The notes under the pieces are model-generated. The model searched no databases and was not told where the DNA came from. It saw only the letters and a program-made list of their open reading frames with translations. A program made the translations under genes and the position numbers. Shown here piece after piece: positions 1 to 6,210 of a stretch of DNA of 39,058 nt. The stretch's first letter is position 1; each line of letters opens with the position of its first letter. Source of the stretch: JAGOLU01 sp964542665 (GTDB lineage: Bacteria > Patescibacteriota > Microgenomatia > UBA1406 > GWC2-37-13); the NCBI GenBank assembly GCA_964542665.1, contig CAZIUF010000007.1:1-39058 (forward strand). The letters are read 5' to 3'.

Positions 1-69
1 AGGAATATCTGGATTAAATCTATGCTGCATTGGTGAATGGATGTGGTAATGCCTATGTTCATCTGCCAT
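1..69 (-). CDS. Partial 5' end of an unidentified gene leaving the left edge
   Basis: An open frame begins with ATG at 69-67 and runs without a stop to the edge, giving 23 residues that start MADEHRHYHIHSP and are rich in His. I do not recognise the family. The start is chosen because a TATAAT box lies 8 nt upstream on the same strand, the same spacing seen at other starts in this window. It is divergent from hisS. A second ATG at 58-56 opens another frame, so the reading frame is uncertain. Confidence 0.35.
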   Translation of the reverse strand, partial: MADEHRHYHIHSPMQHRFNPDIP

Positions 70-77
70 ATTCTGAT

Positions 78-106
78 ATTATACCTTTAATATATACTAT
101 AAGCAA
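78..106 (-). promoter_or_regulatory. Promoter for the left-edge gene
   Basis: The reverse strand shows TATAAT at 83-78, with a weak TTGCTT -35 candidate at 106-101 and a 17-nt spacer. The predicted transcription start falls next to the ATG at 69. It overlaps the space used by the hisS promoter, so the two divergent promoters probably share one short region. Confidence 0.4.
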
Positions 107-115
107 GTATATTAG

Positions 116-124
116 TGGTATAAT
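116..124 (+). promoter_or_regulatory. Extended -10 promoter of hisS
   Basis: TGGTATAAT forms an extended -10 element ending 9 nt before the hisS ATG, so transcription should start about at the start codon. There is no Shine-Dalgarno-like purine run, which suggests a leaderless mRNA. No good -35 box is visible, as is common with extended -10 promoters. Confidence 0.55.
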
Positions 125-133
125 CATCCATAT

Positions 134-1372
134 ATGCTCCAAACACTCAAGGGTTTTCGAGACTTTATCGGCATAGACGCACGTCAACGGGCGTGGCTTA
201 TCGCGCAATTTCGTCAGGTTTTTGAGGCTAATGGCTTTGAGCCGCTTGAAACCCCCGCACTTGAGTATGAGGAGCTCCTCCTTGGCAAGTACGGCGAAGA
301 GGCGAACAAACTCATCTATGGATTTGAGGATCGTGGCGGTCGCCGGATCGCACTTCGCTATGACCAGACCGTGCCTACCGCCCGGGTGATTTCACAATAT
401 CGCAATGATCTGACCTTTCCGTACAAACGCTACCAGATCCAGCCCGTCTGGCGAGCAGACAAACCGCAAAAGGGTCGCTATCGTGAGTTTACCCAGTGTG
501 ATATCGATATCGTAGGAGCTGCTGGCCCGATGGCCGATGCGCAGATCCTCACGACTGTCGCACAATTTTTTGATCAGATTGGTCTCGAGTATGAGCTACG
601 TGTGAACGATAGAGCTCAACTCATCGAAACGATAACCAATTCGAAAATTAGCCAGGACATGGTCTTCTCCGTCATCCAAACGATCGACAAACTCGACAAG
701 AAATCTTCAGACGAAGTCATCGTCGAACTCCGTGAAAAAGGTGTAACCCAGGAGCAAGCAGATCTGCTCTTTTTAAACCTCAAGTCCGCGTCACCTTCGG
801 CGAGTCTCCAGTCGATACTTGATACGGCCAAATCTCTCGGAGTCGAAAAGTCAAAGATGATCTTCACTCCTACCTTGGCCAGAGGTCTCGACTACTATAC
901 GGGAATGATATTCGAAATCATCCTCCCAAACTATGGTGGAGGATCAGTAGGAGGCGGAGGACGGTATGATCACCTGATCAATGATCTTGTGGGATTTGAT
1001 GCTCCGGCTGTGGGTATGGCTTTTGGGTTTGATCGTCTGATCGATGCGCTCACTGATATGAACAAATTTCCTGAAGGTCTCATGACTGACGCTCAAGTGC
1101 TCGTCACCATATTTTCACCTGAGCAGATGGGTTATGCAGCACAGATCACGACCAAACTCCGCAAGGCTGGTGTCAAGGTAGATCTGTATGCCGATAGCAC
1201 ACGCAAGCTCGAGGCCCAACTCAAGTATGCCCTAGCCAAGTCCATCCCTTACCTTATCATCGCCGGACCAGATGAGGAAAATGCCGGCGTCGTCCAACTC
1301 AAAAAACTGAGTGAGCGGAGTCAAAAAACTCTTTCCGTCGACGAAGTGATAGAAAAGTTGAAGTCTGCATAA
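134..1372 (+). CDS. hisS: Histidyl-tRNA synthetase
   Basis: This class II synthetase charges tRNA-His in the cytoplasm. The 412-residue protein has the LKGFRDF N-terminus, motif 2 near residues 107-128 (KPQKGRYREFTQCDIDIVG), the histidine-specific LARGLDYYTG motif near 247-256, and a C-terminal anticodon-binding domain. The segment LRYDQTVPTARV (74-85) resembles the archaeal/eukaryotic LRYDLTVPFAR form rather than the usual bacterial LRPEGT form, so this is the second HisRS lineage. It is followed after 14 nt by the release-factor gene, so the two are probably cotranscribed. The ATG at 134 has no ribosome binding site but sits just after an extended -10 box. Confidence 0.96.
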   Translation: MLQTLKGFRDFIGIDARQRAWLIAQFRQVFEANGFEPLETPALEYEELLLGKYGEEANKLIYGFEDRGGRRIALRYDQTVPTARVISQYRNDLTFPYKRYQIQPVWRADKPQKGRYREFTQCDIDIVGAAGPMADAQILTTVAQFFDQIGLEYELRVNDRAQLIETITNSKISQDMVFSVIQTIDKLDKKSSDEVIVELREKGVTQEQADLLFLNLKSASPSASLQSILDTAKSLGVEKSKMIFTPTLARGLDYYTGMIFEIILPNYGGGSVGGGGRYDHLINDLVGFDAPAVGMAFGFDRLIDALTDMNKFPEGLMTDAQVLVTIFSPEQMGYAAQITTKLRKAGVKVDLYADSTRKLEAQLKYALAKSIPYLIIAGPDEENAGVVQLKKLSERSQKTLSVDEVIEKLKSA

Positions 1373-1386
1373 CTGAATTTACTCAT

Positions 1387-2082
1387 ATGATTCTTAATCC
1401 AGATATAGCACTTATCGAGTTTTACCCCGGCGTTGGTGGTGATGAGTCCAAGATCTGGATGACCGATCTCATCAACTCGTATACCCGATTTGCTAATCGA
1501 AATGGCATGAAAGTCACCCAATACGATGACTTCGCCATCAAGATCAAAGGTGCAAATGCGTTTGAATTGTTCAAGAATGAGACGGGTGTCCATCGTGTCC
1601 AGCGTATCCCCGAGACCGAACGCAAGGGGAGAGTACACACCTCAACGTGTGTGATCATCGTGCTTCCCGCCGTCGTGAAGTCTGACATCGTCATCCCCGC
1701 AACGGATCTCGACTGGCAGTTTTTCCGAGCCGGTGGACATGGAGGTCAAAATGTGAACAAAGTAGCAACGGCAGTCCGCCTTACCCACAAACCGACCGGT
1801 CTCGTCACTACTTGTTCACGCGAACGCGAGCAACTCGCAAACCGTAAAATAGCCATGGATCTCCTCCAAGCAAAACTCTACGCACTTGAAGAAGAAAAGA
1901 AAAAAGGCATTACCAACTCCCTGATCAAAAATGCGGCACTTTCAGGTGACCGCTCAGAAAAAATCCGCACCTACAACTTCCCTCAAAACCGTCTCACTGA
2001 TCATCGACAGGGGAAAAGCTGGCACAATCTCGAGCGCATCATAGAAGAAGGGAAGTGGGAAGAGATATTCATGGGGCTGTAA
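1387..2082 (+). CDS. prfA: Peptide chain release factor 1, lacking domain 1
   Basis: RF1 reads UAA and UAG and triggers peptide release on the ribosome. The 231 residues start directly in the PCRF domain (YPGVGGDE at 13-20), carry the RF1-type codon-recognition tripeptide PET (75-77, the PxT motif; RF2 has SPF), the GGQ at 119-121, and the RF1-like RTYNFPQNRLTDHR segment. Usual RF1 is about 350-360 residues, and here the whole N-terminal domain of roughly 110 residues is missing. It cannot be restored upstream: hisS ends 14 nt before, and the frame meets a TGA at 1312-1314 with no start codon between. The GGQ context GGHGGQ differs from the common SGAGGQ. It lies beside rpmE, as in many bacteria. 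Function is likely but the truncation is real in this sequence. Confidence 0.88.
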   Translation: MILNPDIALIEFYPGVGGDESKIWMTDLINSYTRFANRNGMKVTQYDDFAIKIKGANAFELFKNETGVHRVQRIPETERKGRVHTSTCVIIVLPAVVKSDIVIPATDLDWQFFRAGGHGGQNVNKVATAVRLTHKPTGLVTTCSREREQLANRKIAMDLLQAKLYALEEEKKKGITNSLIKNAALSGDRSEKIRTYNFPQNRLTDHRQGKSWHNLERIIEEGKWEEIFMGL

Positions 2083-2109
2083 CTCCACGCCCCTGAACAG
2101 TCATACCCG

Positions 2110-2137
2110 TTGCAAATGCTGAGTTCACAAGTATAAT
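2110..2137 (+). promoter_or_regulatory. Promoter of rpmE
   Basis: TTGCAA at 2110-2115, a 16-nt spacer and TATAAT at 2132-2137 form a good sigma70-type promoter. The ATG of rpmE is 12 nt after the -10 box, so the leader would be only about 5 nt. Confidence 0.55.
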
Positions 2138-2149
2138 AAGTATTCGATT

Positions 2150-2449
2150 ATGAAAGCCTCCATCCACCCCGAGTATCACGATGCAATCAAAGTGTCCTGC
2201 ACCGGATGTGGGATGTCTTTCACTGGTGGATCGACCAAGCAGTCCATATCTGTTCACGTCTGCTACAAATGCCATCCATTTTATACCGGAGAGCAGAGAT
2301 TCATCGATACCAAGGGTAAAGTAGAGAAATTCCAGAAAAAGATGGAGCAATCCAAGATCTATGCAGCCAAAGTAGCCGATAAGAAAAATAAGACTGGAAA
2401 AGACCAAAAAGAGTCGAAATCTTTGCGAGATCTGCTCGCAGGGATGTAA
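2150..2449 (+). CDS. rpmE: 50S ribosomal protein L31
   Basis: L31 sits at the subunit interface of the ribosome. The protein starts MKASIHPEYH and carries four cysteines in two CxxC pairs (17/20 and 38/41), the zinc-binding form. At 99 residues it is longer than the usual 66-75, because of a Lys-rich charged C-terminal tail from about residue 68. It follows prfA by 67 nt and has its own promoter candidate, so it can be made independently. No ribosome binding site is visible. Confidence 0.93.
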   Translation: MKASIHPEYHDAIKVSCTGCGMSFTGGSTKQSISVHVCYKCHPFYTGEQRFIDTKGKVEKFQKKMEQSKIYAAKVADKKNKTGKDQKESKSLRDLLAGM

Positions 2450-2470
2450 GAGTTCGCACAAATCGAGAGA

Positions 2471-2540
2471 CTGTGTTTACACAGACTTCGGGTTTCAGCC
2501 TCTGGCTGATGATAAAACTGAGCCAATTATTTATCAGTTT
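2471..2540 (+). promoter_or_regulatory. Structured leader of rplJ (candidate L10 autoregulatory leader)
   Basis: Three tandem hairpins precede rplJ. The first is CTGTG/CACAG with a 4-nt loop (2471-2484). The second is CAGCC/GGCTG with a 3-nt loop (2496-2508). The third is AAACTGA/TCAGTTT with a 12-nt loop (2515-2521 and 2534-2540). In many bacteria the L10(L12) complex binds the leader of its own mRNA, and the position and structure fit this. I did not match a covariance model, so the specific L10-binding motif is inferred. Confidence 0.45.
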
Positions 2541-2556
2541 CCTGGACGAGTAAACT

Positions 2557-3081
2557 ATGCCAAATACCAAAAAAGTCGCCGTAGTCGACGACCTATCCCA
2601 AAAATTTACCTCAAACTCCAACATCACGTTGCTTGGGTTTGATAAAACCTCGCACATCGCGCTGGAGAATCTCCGCAAAGCTGTCCGCAAGACTGATTCC
2701 CGACTTTCTGTCGTGAAGTCATCCCTCCTTGCCAAAGCAGTTGAAAAGACTCCTGAGCTCAAGGATTTTTCATCAAAAGTCCTCCCACTCAAAAATACCA
2801 CTGCACTCGTGCAGATGGGAAGTGATGTGACCGCGACACTCAAGGCGATATTTGATTTTGCCAAGAAAGAGACCTCGGTCTTTTTCAAAATGGGTTTCCT
2901 TGACAGCGTGACCTACGATCAGAAGTCACTCGAAAAGCTCGCCCAACTCCCATCACGTCTCGTGCTCTTGGGTAAAGTTGTCGGCTCACTGAAAAGTCCT
3001 CTCAATCGTGTCGATTCAGCGATCAAGTTTCCTATGTCATATTTTGTTAGTACACTCAAGGCCCGTGTTGCAAAAGGCTAA
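2557..3081 (+). CDS. rplJ: 50S ribosomal protein L10
   Basis: L10 is the base of the ribosomal stalk and carries the L7/L12 dimers. The 174 residues match the family in length and in pattern: an N-terminal KKVAVVDDLSQKF segment, the LRKAVRK...LSVVKSSLLAKA core, and a C-terminal helix ending STLKARVAKG for L12 binding. It is followed by rplL after 43 nt, the conserved order. The upstream rplK-rplA and downstream rpoB genes of the usual cluster are not here. The leader contains three hairpins. GGACGAG, 6 nt before the ATG, is the nearest thing to a Shine-Dalgarno in the window. Confidence 0.94.
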   Translation: MPNTKKVAVVDDLSQKFTSNSNITLLGFDKTSHIALENLRKAVRKTDSRLSVVKSSLLAKAVEKTPELKDFSSKVLPLKNTTALVQMGSDVTATLKAIFDFAKKETSVFFKMGFLDSVTYDQKSLEKLAQLPSRLVLLGKVVGSLKSPLNRVDSAIKFPMSYFVSTLKARVAKG

Positions 3082-3124
3082 TTATCATCGTTCACTTATT
3101 ATTACTTAATTATTTTTTTAACCT

Positions 3125-3508
3125 ATGGCAGATGTCACCCTATCAGACAAACTCCAGAAAATCGCGTCAGAGATCGAGAAACTGACCGTCGTTGAGGTCG
3201 CAGACCTTGCGAAATATCTCGAAGAAAAGTTTGGCGTGACCGCAGTCGCCGCCGTCGCAGCTCCTGCTGCAGGTGGAGCAGCAGCTGGTGCACCCGCAGA
3301 AGAGAAGACGACCTTTACCGTCGTTCTGACTGATGCTGGAGCAAACAAGCTCAACGTCATCAAAACTGTTCGTGAAGTGAAGCCAGAACTCGGCCTCATG
3401 GATGCGAAGAAACTCGTCGAAACTGCAGGATCTGAGGTCCTGACCGACGTGAAAGAGGAAGCCAAGAAGAAACTCGAGGCCGCCGGTGCTAAAGTGACAT
3501 TGAAATAA
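3125..3508 (+). CDS. rplL: 50S ribosomal protein L7/L12
   Basis: This is the stalk protein that recruits translation GTPases. It is 127 residues, the normal size. An N-terminal dimerisation helix (about 1-38) is followed by an Ala/Gly-rich hinge (about 39-58) and the C-terminal domain, beginning EEKTTFTVVL and ending AAGAKVTLK. It is second in the rplJ-rplL operon and is closed by a strong terminator. The 20 nt before the start are AT-rich with no ribosome binding site. Confidence 0.96.
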   Translation: MADVTLSDKLQKIASEIEKLTVVEVADLAKYLEEKFGVTAVAAVAAPAAGGAAAGAPAEEKTTFTVVLTDAGANKLNVIKTVREVKPELGLMDAKKLVETAGSEVLTDVKEEAKKKLEAAGAKVTLK

Positions 3509-3517
3509 TACTTCTAT

Positions 3518-3542
3518 GTCATCCTCGCGAAAGCGGGGATCT
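3518..3542. repeat. Palindromic GTCATCC-type repeat, copy 1
   Basis: The copy begins GTCATCC and ends GGGGATCT, with a short imperfect inverted pair CCTCGC/GCGGGG. It belongs to a dispersed intergenic family also found at 3599, 3633, 21735, 26935 and 34061. Confidence 0.5.
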
Positions 3543-3545
3543 CAA

Positions 3546-3582
3546 AACCCGCCAGGTACCGTACGGCACCTGGCGGGTTTTT
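3546..3582 (+). terminator. Rho-independent terminator after rplL
   Basis: A perfect 12-bp stem (AACCCGCCAGGT at 3546-3557 with ACCTGGCGGGTT at 3568-3579), a 10-nt loop and a T-run to 3582 follow the rplL stop by 37 nt. Confidence 0.93.
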
Positions 3583-3598
3583 GTTTGCATAATTGTTT

Positions 3599-3624
3599 GT
3601 CATCCTGAACTTGTTTCAGGATCT
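3599..3624. repeat. Palindromic GTCATCC-type repeat, copy 2
   Basis: This copy begins GTCATCCTGAA and ends TTCAGGATCT; the arms pair as ATCCTGAA/TTCAGGAT. It is an intergenic repeat of the same family as copy 1. Confidence 0.7.
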
Positions 3625-3632
3625 CTTTCAAA

Positions 3633-3668
3633 GTCATCCCGGGCAAACGAAAGCGCGACCCGGGATCT
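3633..3668. repeat. Palindromic GTCATCC-type repeat, copy 3
   Basis: Arms GATCCCGGGT-like on one side and CCCGGG on the other enclose a longer loop containing AAACGAAAGCG. The ends are GTCATCC and GGATCT, as in the other copies. A nearly identical loop word occurs in the copy at 26935. Confidence 0.7.
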
Positions 3669-3687
3669 AGAATCCGTTTAAAAAAAT

Positions 3688-3711
3688 TCCCTGCGCAAGC
3701 AGGGATTTTTT
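3688..3711. terminator. Bidirectional terminator between rplL and the convergent lipoprotein gene
   Basis: The stem TCCCTGC/GCAGGGA closes a GCAA tetraloop. It is preceded by an A-run (3681-3686) and followed by six T residues (3706-3711), so it can work for both strands. Confidence 0.85.
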
Positions 3712-3801
3712 ATAAAACAAAGTGTGTGGTATTACCTGACAATTACGAATATTGTGGAGATAAGATGTCTACTGAGCGCCTCCACAAAGACTAGCTCATA
3801 A

Positions 3802-4503
3802 TTATTTGCGAGTTGTTCTTTGTATGCTAAACCAATTTCCGACGCATGCCTTAGTACCAGAATATATGGTCTGTCTGTACGCTCCGGCTCGGACATCGCC
3901 ATTAAGCATAGGTGGACGAAGAGTGCCTTGATTATCTCGTGTAATGAATGCATTGTATTTTTCACTGCCACCCGCTTTTTGAAGAGCTCTGTTCATGGCG
4001 ACTACTGGAGTATCTCCATTCTGAATCAGCGCACATACTTCTGGTACTAGGGGAATGCCTGCTCTCTTGGCCAGGTCATTAAATACCTCAAGTGGATCTT
4101 TTGGTTCGCCTTTAGTCAAACATACTGCAGAGTTGGGCATCCCATCATTTCCAGGTCCAATAAGCGATACATTAGATAGATCGCCGTATGTAGAGTGATA
4201 TCTGTCATATCCGATGCCTTGGGCATCTGGATTGACGTAAACAGTCATCGGTTGAGCAGGAGAAATAGGATTTTTTGTAGGGTCAAGACTTGCAGCACGA
4301 TAGAGATCTCTTTCTACCATATCCGGTCCATAACCCTTACCAACACCTACACATACGGTACCTTTTAATGCATCGGGGTTCGATTGTGCTGTAGGACCTG
4401 GGACGGGAGGAAGAACTGTAGGAACTGGGGGTGCATCACAGGCAGTAAGCGCAGAACTAGCAGCCAAAATAGCAAGAGCGCGCGCAAGTGAAAATTTATC
4501 CAT
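3802..4503 (-). CDS. Secreted lipoprotein of unknown function
   Basis: The 233-residue product starts with a signal peptide and lipobox (ALTAC, lipidated Cys at 22), followed by a Pro-rich spacer of about 20 residues (PPVPTVLPPVPGP). It should be exported and anchored to the membrane by lipid. I recognise no domain in the rest. A segment around 65-92 (DLYRAASLDP then PMTVYVNPDAQ) loosely recalls a LysM repeat but is too weak to call. A consensus promoter abuts the ATG. It is divergent from a second lipoprotein gene at 4621, and base composition is more AT-rich than the ribosomal genes beside it. Confidence 0.75.
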   Translation of the reverse strand: MDKFSLARALAILAASSALTACDAPPVPTVLPPVPGPTAQSNPDALKGTVCVGVGKGYGPDMVERDLYRAASLDPTKNPISPAQPMTVYVNPDAQGIGYDRYHSTYGDLSNVSLIGPGNDGMPNSAVCLTKGEPKDPLEVFNDLAKRAGIPLVPEVCALIQNGDTPVVAMNRALQKAGGSEKYNAFITRDNQGTLRPPMLNGDVRAGAYRQTIYSGTKACVGNWFSIQRTTRK

Positions 4504-4508
4504 TGCAC

Positions 4509-4537
4509 ATTATATACTATCCCATAGTACATGTCAA
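4509..4537 (-). promoter_or_regulatory. Consensus sigma70 promoter giving a leaderless transcript
   Basis: On the reverse strand TTGACA (4537-4532), a 17-nt spacer and TATAAT (4514-4509) match the consensus exactly. The ATG lies 5 nt after the -10 box, so the first transcribed base should be at or within 1-2 nt of the start codon. Confidence 0.85.
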
Positions 4538-4598
4538 GGACCTATTTTTGAGTATAAATCACGTTAGAACAAGCACATATCGTCAGAAGGAGAATAGA

Positions 4599-4607
4599 TG
4601 GTATAAT
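4599..4607 (+). promoter_or_regulatory. Extended -10 promoter of the second lipoprotein gene
   Basis: TGGTATAAT, identical to the hisS element, ends 13 nt before the ATG at 4621. The predicted leader is about 7 nt, too short for a ribosome binding site. Confidence 0.6.
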
Positions 4608-4620
4608 TTCAGCAATTGCT

Positions 4621-5091
4621 ATGAGACACCCTGATTTGCGCTATTTATTGCCTGCTGCCGCGATTATCCTCTCTAGCTGTGCATCAACAGAGGCCATGCC
4701 TACGTCTACCTCGCCTTTCCTGCCTCCTCCTACTGCTCAGGCTGATGGTATGGGCGGTGTCATCTGGCGGTTTTCTGGGCTAATAGGACCAAATGAAAAG
4801 GCAACTCTGGTGTGCTCTGGGAGTAGTGCCAGTGGTGCAAGAAGTTTTAATGGTTGCTTTATAGAGGGGACGCCGTCTACAAAAATCGACCGAGAAGGGT
4901 TATGTGATCAGTCTGATGCCGGGCTTATCGGCCAGGGGACAGTATTTCTTGATCAAAAGGCTCCACCCGGAGGCGTAAAACTTTTCCTAACAGAATTTAA
5001 TCTAAAACCAGCATTGGATCCTTATCTCCAATGTCACACAACCCAAGCCAACCAAAATCCTAAAGACGATTTTCTCGACAAGCAGCTCTGA
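4621..5091 (+). CDS. Small secreted lipoprotein of unknown function
   Basis: The 156 residues begin with a signal peptide and lipobox LSSC (Cys at 20), then a short Ser/Thr/Pro linker. The mature part has four further cysteines (64, 74, 90 and 133) that could form two disulfides. No family is recognised. It is divergent from the lipoprotein at 3802, with both promoters in the 117-nt gap, so the two may belong to one surface function. That pairing is inference from position and similar architecture only. Confidence 0.72.
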   Translation: MRHPDLRYLLPAAAIILSSCASTEAMPTSTSPFLPPPTAQADGMGGVIWRFSGLIGPNEKATLVCSGSSASGARSFNGCFIEGTPSTKIDREGLCDQSDAGLIGQGTVFLDQKAPPGGVKLFLTEFNLKPALDPYLQCHTTQANQNPKDDFLDKQL

Positions 5092-5176
5092 TGAAGAAAG
5101 GCAATGGGCCAAATATTAACCCTAAACAGTTCGTGTTAACGATTTAATCAATAATTCTTCATCCAAATCTCCGACC

Positions 5177-6001
5177 ATGAGCAAACATGACAAATCACCT
5201 TCTGTGTGGGCGATGAGAAATGCAGAGCTCCAGGGCTTGCGTGATGATATATGCCTAGCACTCCATGAAGCTGGGGAGAATCCGTATGATTCAAATGCTG
5301 CAAAACTCAACCAGCAATCGTACGATTCATATTGGCTCACACAATACGAAAGACATTTACATGGTGAGAGTGTTCAAGCAGTTAGACCATATGTTTCTAT
5401 TCGCCCCCTCAATACTATATCAACACCAAACCCTATGCAGTATCAAGCCCTACTGACTCAGTCACTGTATGCGACTCAATATCTAAACAATGGAGGTAGA
5501 CTCGATCATCTACGAAATGTCCTAGACGCTATGTCGCAATATCCTCAGCGGTACCGTCTCACCGAATATCTCATAGATTACTGCAATCGAGCTGTCAGAC
5601 ATGAGAGCCTCCACCATGTGGCTGTCCAATCTATTAACCCAAGTACTCCAACTCGACTTGGGGTGAGTTTCAGGTATGAAAATGGTCAATATTGTTCGTC
5701 GGGATATATGGTACATCCAGACATCTTGACCCTAGAAGAGCAGTTAGATGTGATGACGATCCCTCTTGAGGCGGGTTCACCGACTGATGAAGTATTTTAT
5801 CGGATCGGCGGAAGCTTATATGGGCAAGTGTACGATCGTGAAGGCTGGAAGCAAGACCCTTCTATAAAACATATTCGTCGTCAAAAAAATCAATCTGCCC
5901 CATCAACAATAAATATAGATGCGCCTACATGGGAACAGATACAGACAGGCGCAGCTTGGGGCGAGTTATTCCCCCATCCTTTACGTCCAGAAAGTGCATA
6001 A
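5177..6001 (+). CDS. Hypothetical cytoplasmic protein
   Basis: The 274-residue product has no signal peptide or membrane segment and no domain I recognise. It is rich in Tyr, Gln and His, with predicted helices in the first 160 residues and a more strand-like C-terminal half (from about residue 155, VSFRYENGQYCSSGYMV). It lies 85 nt after the lipoprotein gene on the same strand and could be in its transcript. The 209 nt between this gene and gyrB hold no further frame, only AT-rich leader DNA. Confidence 0.6.
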   Translation: MSKHDKSPSVWAMRNAELQGLRDDICLALHEAGENPYDSNAAKLNQQSYDSYWLTQYERHLHGESVQAVRPYVSIRPLNTISTPNPMQYQALLTQSLYATQYLNNGGRLDHLRNVLDAMSQYPQRYRLTEYLIDYCNRAVRHESLHHVAVQSINPSTPTRLGVSFRYENGQYCSSGYMVHPDILTLEEQLDVMTIPLEAGSPTDEVFYRIGGSLYGQVYDREGWKQDPSIKHIRRQKNQSAPSTINIDAPTWEQIQTGAAWGELFPHPLRPESA

Positions 6002-6210
6002 TGTTACGAACCACCAAAATAGCGATCTCCAAAAAAAGTCGTCTGCTCGCAACTACTCCTAAAAGAACAGGTTTCATTCATGTGCTGCATGTATAAATGT
6101 GATGCTTAACCAATATTTGGAGAGCTATTCAACATAAAGATCAAGCAAACTGAAGGTATATAAAACTTATAGTAATCTGTAACTTACTGGACCTATTTTT
6201 CTATATCTAA

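Noticed and set aside
2069..2888. Reverse-strand open frames opposite rpmE and rplJ
   Set aside because: They are shadows of the ribosomal protein genes and have no promoter, family match or sensible composition.
6002..6210. A gene or riboswitch in the gyrB leader
   Set aside because: I see no frame with a plausible product and no clear hairpin-terminator or known aptamer core in these 209 nt.
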